The notes beneath the pieces are model-generated. The model made no database searches. It worked only from the letters and a program-made list of their open reading frames with translations, and was not told the origin of the DNA. Shown piece by piece: positions 1 through 9,484 of a stretch of DNA of 64,000 nucleotides. The position numbers and the translations under genes are program-made. The stretch is from Aporrectodea caliginosa (taxonomy: Eukaryota; Annelida; Clitellata; Crassiclitellata; Lumbricidae): assembly GCA_020284085.1 (NCBI GenBank), contig JACEVL010000160.1, forward strand, positions 1,556,001 through 1,620,000, read 5' to 3'. Within the stretch, counting starts at the first letter, position 1; each line of letters opens with the position of its first letter.

Positions 1-848
1 TCCACAAGGAATCTCTATGAAGACAAATGTGTGTGTGTGACTATGGTAGCTATATTCATTGCCTGTAACGATTGTCTCCACAAGGAATCTCTATGAAGAC
101 AAATGTGTGTGTGACTATGGTAGCTATATCAAGTGGTGTAACCGATTGTCTCCACAAGGAATCTCTATGAAGACAAATGTGTGTGTGTGTGTGTGTGTGT
201 GTGACTATGCTAGCTATATTCATTGCCTGTAACGATTGTCTCCACAAGGAATCTTTATGAAGACAAATGTGTGTGTGTGACTATGCTAGCTATATTCATT
301 GCCTGTAACGATTGTCTCCACAAGGAATCTTTATGAAGACAAATGTGTGTGTGTGTGTGACTATGGTAGCTATATCAAGTGGTGTAACCGATTGTCTCCA
401 CAAGGAATCTCTATGAAGACAAATGTGTGTGTGTGTGTGTGCTATGACTATGTGTAACCGAGCTATATCTCTATGAAGACAAATGTGTGTGTGGTGTAAC
501 CGATTGTCTCCACAAGGAATCTTTATGAAGACAAATGTGTGTGTGTGTGACTATGCTAGCTATATTCATTGCCTGTAACGATTGTCTCCACAAGGAATCT
601 TTATGAAGACAAATGTGTGTGTGACTATGGTAGCTATATCAAGTGGTGTAACCGATTGTCTCCACAAGGAATCTCTATGAAGACAAATGTGTGTGTGCTA
701 GCTATATTCAGTGGATGTAAACGATTGTCTCCACAAGGAATCTCTATGAAGAAAAATGTGTTGTGCTATGGTAGCTATACTATGCTAGCTATATTGAGTG
801 GATGAAACGATTATCTCCATAAGAAATCTATGAAGCAAATGTGTGTAA
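1..848. repeat. Minisatellite, ~75-90 bp unit, about 11 copies
   Basis: The conserved core TCCACAAGGAATCT recurs near 1, 75, 151, 240, 316, 399, 509, 587, 660 and 730, with a decayed copy near 815. Each core is followed by CTATGAAGACAAATG, a variable (GT)n run and GCTAGCTATAT or GGTAGCTATAT. Two unit types differ in their last 15-20 bases: one ends in TTCATTGCCTGTAACG, the other in TCAAGTGGTGTAACCG. The copy around 430-500 is rearranged. The array begins at or before the window edge. No coding capacity is expected; the ORFs across it are read-through of the repeat. Confidence 0.95.
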
Positions 849-1405
849 CTTCGCATATATTAATTATGCTTGAGGGACTGCTGATCTTATTCCGCCGTCT
901 CCTTCTACACCCTCTTTAATTATGCTCTCCGTTTCCATGATTGATGCCCTATCATTGCACCTAAAAATGCGTACAAAATAATGATACCCCAATTAAGGGT
1001 CCAAAATGCACTTCGCAGTTGGCCCACCAAGCACATCTTTACCTGGCCTTTAGTGTTACATTGTCTTACGAAACCTCTTCACTTGACTCTACCTCACCCC
1101 ACTTTACCAAGTCACGAATCGGGCATGGCCCTTAAATGTACTAAGAGCATTTACCTCTGAAGAAAATACTCTATATATATCCACCCAACCAACACATTCG
1201 CTCACTGACAAACATACGCTATCCTATACGATCAGAGACATGGACACACCCCACACACACACACACACACATAACCACCGAGTCATTTTGCTATTCACAC
1301 TTTCGACGTTAATAACAGACAAATACAACGTATTTTCTAACAAAACTTCCTTTAATGAGAATGATTGATTCAACGAATGTCGTCCATAGGCCTGTACATA
1401 AATGC
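849..1405. other. Non-coding stretch with (CA)n at 1242-1270
   Basis: No open frame or recognisable element is seen. The only structure is a short CA dinucleotide run at about 1242-1270. Confidence 0.5.
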
Positions 1406-2150
1406 GTTTTAAAGTTCTTCTAACATGCTGTTTAGGCCTATACAGTTTTTGTATACTGAAATCCAGTCTTGTATGTAAGAGTTCAGGCTTTCACAATAAG
1501 CGCACAGGAATTCCGAGATTTGTACTTTTCCATGAGCATTGCGCGAAATAACTAATATACGGAAATGTTCATAAAAATTTATTTTATTTTTACATTGTAT
1601 CGACAAGCATTGTGTCTGGAATGCTTGTTTAAACTATTTAGGTCCATATACATATTTGCGTTTCAAGGTTCTTTAGGTTCTTTTAACATTCTGGGCATGG
1701 CAATTATACAATTGTTTACTTGAATTCCAGTCTTGTCATTGAGTGCCCAGGAATCTTAGTACTTCTCCTGGAACATTGCATGAATTAACATCTTTGCGGA
1801 AATATTCAGATATAATATTCTTTTTTTCGCTCCATTGTGGCTAAAAGCATTATCTGTAGAATGCTTATCTCAACTATTTTATCCATATCCTTAATTGTCT
1901 TTTCTAGGTTCATCTAGTTTTGTAGACCATGGTAACCATGCATTTTATTTCTCTAGTGAAATCCAGTCCTGTCTGTGAGAGCTCAGACATTCGCGAAGAG
2001 TGCACAGAAACTCAGAGATTAGCACTTTTTCCGGAATATTGCACGAATGATTTTTTTTACTGAAATGCTCAATTATAATATTCTTATCTTTTTCCATTGT
2101 TTATACTAGCATTCTCTCTAGAATGCTTGTCTTAACTTTTTTATCCATAT
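1406..2150. repeat. Diverged tandem triplication, ~240-263 bp unit
   Basis: Three successive blocks share ordered anchors. ATCCAGTCTTG-like words occur at 1461, 1724 and 1961. GAATGCTTGT/ATCT words followed by a TTTATCCATAT-like end occur at about 1618, 1858 and 2121. Between them lie shared patches (CACAGGAATTC/CAGGAATC/CACAGAAACTC, then TTGCGCGAA/TTGCATGAA/TTGCACGAA). Identity is only moderate, so the duplication is old. A weaker fourth partial copy may extend to about 2400. No protein-coding frame is conserved between copies. Confidence 0.8.
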
Positions 2151-2586
2151 ATATATATATGCTACTGTCTTCTTTAATAAATTGCTCTACAAATAATGTT
2201 TGTGTGGCGAATTCCCCAAACCCTGAATCACCGATGGGTAGGCCTACAGAATTTCCGAAATTGTTTGCGCAAATCCAACTTTGCGACTTTTCGAGATTAT
2301 TTTCTAATATTCTATTCAGGGTAGGCCTAAACCTGTATTTTAGCGTATTTAATTATTGGCTATTGCATGGATTTCAGCGCTGGTAGAATACAAGTTGGAT
2401 TGACGAAAATAATTTTTGCTAAATAGAAGCGGGATTTATTAAAATGGGCACATTCACTGCTTTGAACAGCTTCATGAAATGCAATAGAAAACAGACAAGT
2501 AGCATATTGGTACTTATGTGAGGAGACTAATATTATTGTTATGTAATATTAGGTTCTGCTATTGCATGTTGTATCATTATTTGTCC

Positions 2587-2788
<202 letters not shown>

Positions 2789-3519
2789 GAATGGTTTTGA
2801 TTTGTCTGTAAGGAACAGCATGTCTTTTGTAAGATCGCGGGTGCACAACGTTTACGCTTCCAGAGGAGCAATAGTTTGAGGCGTCTCCCAGTCTGTTTGG
2901 AAAGGAGTTTTTGTTTTTCTTATTTTTTCTAGTCTACTTAGTTTCTCTGTTCTGCTTTGTGTGAAGTAAAGTATATATATGTACCTGGCGTCCAAAATAT
3001 GGGACACTTGTAAAAGTATCATCAATTCATAGATTATACATGCATTGATGAAAATAGTATCTTTCCTTATGTTGTTTCTGTATACACAAAAGCTGAAAGT
3101 GAATAAATAGGTTTTCGAAAAATCAGACTCTAATCACAGTCATGTGAAAAGGCACAATAGAGCCAGGATGACATCACATTATTATAGCCTATCATCATAA
3201 ACTCATGTGAAACACAAATCAAGGCTGCATGAATCAGAATACTGAATCTGAATAAGGCCTAAAACTAATGAAATTAAAATGTTAACTCCTCTGTATAATT
3301 GAGATCCATAATTTAAAACTGGCAAATGATATGCTGGTAAAAACAGGGACAAAAGAACATGAACTTAGTTTAGCCAATGGCTTTCTCCAGGCTCCAGGTA
3401 TTGCAGAAAAAAATCTGTTTGTATTTGGAGCTCTGGTGCATGGTCTATTGGTCGTGTATGACTTCATCTTAATGGCGTGGGATGATAAACAAATTGAACA
3501 TGAAATTGACCAGCAGTGT
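2789..3519. other. Non-coding stretch with retroelement-tail-like segment at 2921-2982
   Basis: Positions 2921-2982 (TTTCTAGTCTACTTAGTTTC, then CTCTG, CTGCTTTGTG and AAAGTATATAT) match 8745-8820 closely. The second copy runs straight into an (ATT)n tract. The shared sequence is probably the 3' end of an interspersed retroelement. The remainder shows no recognisable feature; small ORFs at 3282-3555 have no recognised similarity. Confidence 0.55.
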
Positions 3520-3665
3520 TGTATCAATTACATTGCAAATGTAATTCAATTATAATTGCAATTACATGCTTGTAAATGTAATTGAATTACAATTACTTGA
3601 TTGTGAAAGTAATTCAATTACAATTACATTTTGATTGTAATTCAATTACCAATTACTTTTCAATT
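3520..3665. repeat. TAATTAC/GTAATTG iteron cluster (probable hAT subterminal region)
   Basis: A dense run of alternating GTAATTCAATTA and TAATTACAATTAC words in both orientations, making the stretch internally self-complementary. It lies about 230 bases from a degenerate hAT transposase C-terminus. Such iterated short palindromic words are often found next to hAT ends, so I infer a common origin, but no TIR or target duplication is resolved. Confidence 0.5.
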
Positions 3666-3859
3666 ATTTCTTGAAAATTGGCGCATGATTTAAAAATTTC
3701 AATAATTTTTAATTTACTCTATTTTTAAACTAAAACATCCAATGGGCCAATCACCTGTAAATTGTAATAATATACATTCAATAAGTTTGCCAGACCTGTG
3801 CCCAAAATACGAGTTACAATTATGATCCATTAAAACAAGCTAGACTTTATTTGATTTTT

Positions 3860-4030
3860 AGGAGTAGAAGTTTTCAAAATGATAGTCTGTTAGAGAACTT
3901 AGTTGATTTCGCCTGGGTGAGTGAGTCAATTCGTCCAGCAGTGCTAAAGAGACGCTCAACTGGATCTGAAGATGGAAGCTCTGTTTTCTGTAGGCAGCCA
4001 CAGTAAGATAGCTAAGAATGACTGCATGGA
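3860..4030 (-). pseudogene. hAT transposase C-terminal fragment (degenerate)
   Basis: Read on the minus strand from about 3981 the sequence encodes LPSSDPVERLFSTAGR, the conserved hAT C-terminal dimerisation motif (typically S-x-x-x-V-E-R-x-F-S-x-x-G). Just upstream another frame gives a hydrophobic LAILLWLPT that belongs before it, so there is a frameshift. Downstream the FxKLLLLKI-type ending is split by a TGA and another frame change. Only the end of the transposase (normally several hundred residues) is present. It is a dead relic of a hAT superfamily DNA transposon. The motif match is good; the subfamily is not determined. Confidence 0.75.
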
Positions 4031-4625
4031 TAGTCTAGTCTGTTAATGATGGTCAGCCCTTGCCCTTTGGGGCTCTATTAAAGTGTGCTGTAAGATTGTC
4101 AGAGGGGTGTAAGGATAGAATAATGTTGACAATTATGTTGCCATGCAAACATAATGCATAGCAGTTTATTCAATAAAACGGGTGGCCCGGGTCAACCCAG
4201 CAGGCTGGCATATTTGCTGACTTTTTGAAAGTAACTTGTAATTGACACTTCATTCCCCCCATGTAAGTAATGTAATCCTACAAAATAAAACTGCATTTGA
4301 TTTCATTTCTGTAGTATTTTGTATAACATGTAGGCCTACATGTGACGTGTACACACCAATCAGTTTCTTTCTTAACATGAGATGACTATCATGACTGTAA
4401 TCATTACTATAAACTTAAATAAATGACATACGAATAAACCAATGAAATACTAATGCAAAAATCACTTAAATCAGATGCATGTGTACACTTACTTACCCTT
4501 CTTGGAAATGAAAATGCATAAGTGCAGCTGTTTCGAAGTTTTAATAATTTCTTTTGTACTACTGGATCAAACTCTTCCTGATAATAAAAACTAATATTTT
4601 ATTCTGTTGAGATATGCTGCAACCT
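4031..4625. other. Non-coding stretch, possibly decayed hAT flank
   Basis: No open frame or recognised motif. It may contain the outer part of the hAT relic but no TIR could be paired. Confidence 0.35.
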
Positions 4626-4654
4626 AGTGCAAGAAGTGCGAACGAGTAAGCTGC

Positions 4655-5422
4655 ATGGAAGTACTACTGTGCAGCTTGGAAAAAAGCTTAGAGGAGGAGA
4701 CAAAAAGCTTGGAATCAGTTATGGAACGTCTGAGTGCTCTGGAGAAAACCAACAACCAGAAGAAAGAAGGAGCTCTAACAGAAGAAAAGGACTGCAAGGA
4801 CTCGGAGGACGTGGTGCAAGGAAAGATGGAAAGGACATCAGGACAGCCAAAGATGCAGAAACCCGAAAAGGCAGTCTCCGATCAAAGAAAGAACAGGGTG
4901 GTTTTGGTAGGAGATTCCCTAGTAAGACACGTTGGGAGGAATCTGCAGAAGCAATGTGCTGGATTCGACACGGTTTGTAAACCAGGAGCGAGAATTGAAC
5001 AGATGTTTTTGGAAATCGAGAAGAAAGATGAGAAGGAGCCTAAGGAGGACACGGTGATCGTGCAAGTCGGCACAAACAATCTTCGCATGGATGAGACGGA
5101 AGAAATTATGTCCAAATTCAAAGACATGATGCAGAGGCTGAACGAGGATAGAAAGGGGCAAGTTGTGGTAATGGGTATTTTGCCAAGGCAGGACCTGAGC
5201 GAGGCGTTAGACAGCAAGAGAGTTGAGGTAAACAGGAGACTGAAGAAACTGTGCGAGGAAGAAATGATTAGATACTACGAGGTGGAATTCAATCCTTGGA
5301 AAGGCGGCTACTTGGGGAGAGATGGACTACATCTGAATGCTCGAGGTGCGGACATGGTTGCAAAACAACTATACATCATGATGAAGACTTTAAACTTGGT
5401 GGGAAGACGGTTAGTGCAGTAA
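4655..5422 (+). CDS. LINE ORF1 with SGNH (GDSL) esterase domain, CR1 type
   Basis: A 255-residue ORF1 of a CR1-type non-LTR retrotransposon. Residues 7-34 are Leu/Glu-rich and probably coiled coil, followed by a charged linker to about 80. Residues 81-245 are an SGNH hydrolase: block I VVLVGDSLVRH (Ser88), block II Gly111 in PGARIEQ, block III VGTNN (139-142) and block V DGLHLN with Asp223 and His226. All catalytic and oxyanion positions appear intact. In CR1 elements this ORF1 esterase is thought to act in the retrotransposition particle, perhaps on membranes or lipids; its exact substrate is unsettled. The ATG at 4655 follows no obvious competing start. ORF2 begins about 100 bases downstream. 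The frame is uninterrupted, although the ORF2 copy is broken. Confidence 0.9.
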   Translation: MEVLLCSLEKSLEEETKSLESVMERLSALEKTNNQKKEGALTEEKDCKDSEDVVQGKMERTSGQPKMQKPEKAVSDQRKNRVVLVGDSLVRHVGRNLQKQCAGFDTVCKPGARIEQMFLEIEKKDEKEPKEDTVIVQVGTNNLRMDETEEIMSKFKDMMQRLNEDRKGQVVVMGILPRQDLSEALDSKRVEVNRRLKKLCEEEMIRYYEVEFNPWKGGYLGRDGLHLNARGADMVAKQLYIMMKTLNLVGRRLVQ

Positions 5423-5523
5423 AAAGACTCACTAACTGTCACACAAATAAAGACAAAAAGCCAAGAAAAAAGAAAACGTGCAGTAGTGAAGACAGGAAAT
5501 ATAAGGAAACTGAAGGTAGGAAA

Positions 5524-6150
5524 ATGCTAAAGTGTATGTTTGCAAATGTGAGGAGTATTGTAAGTATCACAAAACGAGCAGAACTGGAATTGTATGCAGA
5601 TAACGAGTCACCCGACATAATTGGAATAGCAGAGTCATGGACAAAACAGGAAATCACAGATAGCGAACTAGCTCTAGATGGATACAGATTATTTAGAAAG
5701 GACAGAGCTAACCAGAAATCAGTGGGACATGGGGCTGGAGGGGTTTTGCTATATGTTAAGAGCAATATTAATGCAGTGGAGAGATGGGATATGAGCAATG
5801 AGACCTTCAAGGAGAGCATCTGGTGTGAAATTCAAATAAACAGGTCTAAGATACTGGTGGGAGTTTGCTACAGGGTACCAGATGCCACTGAAGAAGCTGA
5901 TCAAGAGATGTGCAAACTCCTGGAATTTGCTAATAAGGAAACATCCGTGATCATGGGAGACTTCAACTACCATATTGATTGGGAAAAACTGGAAGGAGAG
6001 AGAGAAAAAGATAGGATATTCTTGGATTTTATTGATGCCAGCTTTATGCAACAGCATGTTATGGAACTAACCAGAGGAGACAACATTTTGGACCTAGTCA
6101 TAACAACTGAGGAAAAGAGATTATTGAGGAGAACATACCCAAGCACAAGG
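5524..6150 (+). pseudogene. LINE ORF2, N-terminal endonuclease (EEP/APE) domain, interrupted
   Basis: The frame starting at the ATG at 5524 encodes an exonuclease-endonuclease-phosphatase domain that nicks target DNA for reverse transcription. Visible landmarks in order: FANVRSIV (catalytic Asn region), PDIIGIAESW (Glu), GYRLFRKDR, GAGGVLLYV, GVCYRVP, VIMGDFNYHIDW (Asp/Asn) and RGDNILDLVIT. The frame open upstream to 5296 overlaps ORF1 but lacks EEP features. The final SDH motif expected about 30-40 residues after DLVIT is absent because a foldback insertion begins near 6150. The rest of ORF2 resumes at about 6842 in another frame. Non-functional as it stands. Confidence 0.88.
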
Positions 6151-6842
6151 ACCAACATTGTCCTCCCGGACATTGTCCCCCCGGACATTGTCCCCCCTGG
6201 ACATTGTCCCCCCAGGGTAGGACATTATCCCCCCCCAGTCTAAGATATAATCGTATAATATTCTGGCGGAAATGCAGGAAAATGATGAGAGAGATTCTGG
6301 CATTTACATTTTAAAAGTCTTCCTTATATACATGGTCAATCAGATGACCGGTGCCATTCGTTATTTGTAATTTTAATTATAGAAGTGAATGACATTAACA
6401 AGTCTTTCAGTTCAGAAATGAACGACATAAACTCGTCTAAATGACACTAACTAGTCTTCACTTTATAACTGATTCACCGACTGACACTAACAAGTCTAAA
6501 CTTTCGTACTGCTTATGAACTGAGTAACATTAACAAGTCTTAAGTTTAGGCCTACACCTGAATGAAATAGCCAACAAAAACGGCAACTAAGGTTTATTAA
6601 TGACATGCAGACTATAGGATATTTACACAGAGGGGGGACAATGTCCGGGGGGATAATGTCCTACGCAAAATCGGCGGGGACAATGTCCAGGGGGGACAAT
6701 GTCCGTTCCCCTATTTACACAGAGGGGGATTTTGTCCGGGGGATAATGTCCTACGCAAAATGGGGGGGCAATGTCCAGGGGACAATGTCCAGGGGGCAAT
6801 GTCCGGGGGGACAATGTCCAGGGGGGACAATGTCCGTTCCCC
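6150..6842. mobile_element. Foldback-like insertion with GGACATTGTCC arrays at both ends
   Basis: The segment sits between the endonuclease and RT parts of a LINE ORF2. Its left end (6152-6235) carries five copies of a GGACATTGTCC-like word separated by C-runs. Its right end (6632-6842) carries eleven copies in inverse orientation separated by G-runs. The two ends can pair as long imperfect inverted repeats, and each word is nearly its own reverse complement. The right arm contains a tandem duplication starting ATTTACACAGAGGGGG at 6621 and 6713. The 380-base centre holds five TGACATTAACAAGTCT-like words. No transposase is present, so it would be non-autonomous. Boundaries and target duplication are uncertain; CCAACA occurs at both edges. 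Confidence 0.75.
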
Positions 6843-7430
6843 AACACGCGAGGTTCAAAGAAAGAGAAGGGCAAAGAACAAAGCTTGGAAGAATTTTCAG
6901 CAGTTGAAGAAGGAAAGAAAGAATGGACTGGACTGTGACTATGTTGTAAGACTTGAGAAATCAAAAGCAAATATGTGAATAAAAGAAACATACGCAATAA
7001 TGCAAACAGGAAAGCAATAAAAAGCTTTGAGGAGAAGTTATCAAGAAATGTAAAAGAAGACAGCAAGAGTTTCTACAACTATGTTAGAAGCAAGCAGAAA
7101 AGGAAAGTAGGGCCATTGAAAAAGGAAGAGGAGAATGGAGAAGTTATTGTGGATGATGTGGAAGCTGCTGAAACGCTTAATAAATATTTCAGCTCAGTGT
7201 TTACATTGGAGGAATTAGGAAACATCCCTGAGCCCAACCAAGCATTTTTAGACAGTGGTGGTCAAGGACTAACACAGATAATGTTCACTAAGAAAAATGT
7301 GGTGGAACAGCTAAAAAGGTTAAAAACTGACAAGAGTCCAGGAATAGATGAACTACATCCTAAATTCTTACATGAAGTGAGGGAAGAATTTGGAGAGGCA
7401 TTAGCACAGATCTTTAATAAAGCGATATAG
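6843..7430 (+). pseudogene. LINE ORF2, linker and N-terminal reverse transcriptase (truncated)
   Basis: Two overlapping frames continue the interrupted LINE. About 6843-6977 reads REVQRKRRAKNKAWKNFQQL, typical of the basic linker after the endonuclease. After a frame change, 6975-7430 gives FYNYVRSKQKRKVGPLKKE, LNKYFSSVFT, DKSPGIDELHPKFLHEV and ALAQIFNKAI, the fingers region of CR1-clade RT. The reading ends with TAG at 7430 and nothing resembling the expected PEDWK, FADD/YADD or thumb region follows. The element is therefore 3'-truncated by deletion or rearrangement, unlike the usual 5' truncation of LINEs. It belongs with the ORF1 and endonuclease segments upstream. Confidence 0.87.
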
Positions 7431-8744
7431 CCTATCAGAGCGTGTTTGAAAGACTTGTTGCATCGGAGATTTCCAATCTTCGCTTATCTCGATGGAAAGA
7501 AGGGCCGTGCAATGTATTTGTGTTGAAGCGTTGGATGGATCATAGAGTCCTAAGGCGTTGAAATACAATGAAGATCCCTCTTTGTCTCCGAACCCTTTGG
7601 TTCAGTGATGACTAAGCTTTTGACGAAGTTGAAGTTTTCTGGTTTATGAGGTATACGAAGGTCATTGGAACAAAGCAGTGTGTTTTCGATAGGATTTCGG
7701 TACATTTTGCCATCGTTTACTCTCTTGCGACCCTGCAGAGCACCGTCCTAGCGACTGCAGCTGTTCTGGATTGATAAGAGTCTGCCAGAGTGACGATTAC
7801 TGCTACAGCCTGGGTGAGATATGAACCCCACCAGTTTCAACTATCTTCTGTTTCACAGAGGAATAAACCACTTTAAAAGATGTTAACTGTGGACATAATT
7901 TGTATTAAATAGTTTCGACATCTCGTGTGAGGGTCATATCCTAACGATTATCGGGTCGTTTCCAACAACTGCATTGAAATATATTTCATTTTAATACTTA
8001 CGTTGAGAATTTGCTAATATCATTCATGTAATTAAACAGCAATTTCCACACTCTGCTTGAAGCGTTTTATTTTAAGAAAGTCTGCTTTCATCTCAAAAGG
8101 CATTTCTTAATTGAGAAGGATGGTGCGCTTTGTCCTAACCAGAGGACAATGGTGCTTCAACTCACACGAAGCTTTCACCTAAACAGTTTACACAAAATAA
8201 TGCGTTCCAATAAGGCTACATGCTGAATGAGTACGATGCTAACTCAATCTTTACGTACACTTTAATTTCTTAGTGATATCACAATAAGCGCCGCTATAGG
8301 TCTAAGAACGAGAAATCAGTTTATATTTAATGTCATTCAAGATTGAACTATCATAAAGACTCTATCAGCTGCAACCAACCTGTCCTAGTGACCATTCCAC
8401 GAAACATAAATTACGCTGGCCACAACCGCGCAATTAGTTAAGTGGACAAAAAAAAGTTACTAGCCCATTTTCTTTTCTTTAATCTTTCAACCATATTTAA
8501 AATACCCGTTTACAATCCTAGACAATGGCTCAGAATTTAGGTTCTTCTCTCTGCTGGTGTTCACCTAATGTATAGGCCTGTGTCCGCTCATTCGACTCAC
8601 CATTATAGGCATCCTACTTATTGCTTTTAGGCTCTGCGCATTTTTTTACAATCAGACTGAAATGAATTAAAATCAATTATCATTATTACGTTTGTTATTT
8701 TTATTACTAGTGCTATTATTATTAATATTACTTTATTATTATTA
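7431..8744. other. Non-coding stretch, nothing recognised
   Basis: About 1.3 kb with no sizeable ORF, no recognisable element end and no simple repeat apart from AT-rich patches. Confidence 0.5.
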
Positions 8745-9062
<318 letters not shown>

Positions 9063-9484
9063 CCTAGGCCTACTATTACTGTTACTACTAGGTCTACTAC
9101 TATTTCCTTTCGGGCAAAGCATTAACGCCGAAGCAAATAATTATGTGCGTCACACCAGTTCGACAATTATTGGCTACACGATCAAGCATTTTTCACTCCA
9201 ATATTCAAACTGGAAACCGTTTTAAATAAAACAAACTCGGTCGTAGCCTACGTCAAACCCAAAAAGGAATGCACTTGTCCTTCAACTTCACCTCATGACT
9301 TTGATTAGTAAATTATATTAAATTAAATTTTCTTATTGAACGACCTTGCCACAATCACTTTGAACTGCTAGCCAACTATAGATTTGCGATCGCTATTGAG
9401 CTCATTAAAATTGTAATCATCTGGTTCTCCCCTATCACAGTTAAAACAGCTTATTAGAGGGGGAACGCGTAACAGCGAAGCTAT
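9063..9484. other. Non-coding stretch, nothing recognised
   Basis: No feature beyond TAGGCCTA-rich sequence. It forms the flank of the 5'-truncated LINE. Confidence 0.45.

Noticed and set aside
1..848. CRISPR-like regular repeats
   Set aside because: Repeats are contiguous tandem units with variable GT runs, without unique spacers, in eukaryotic DNA.
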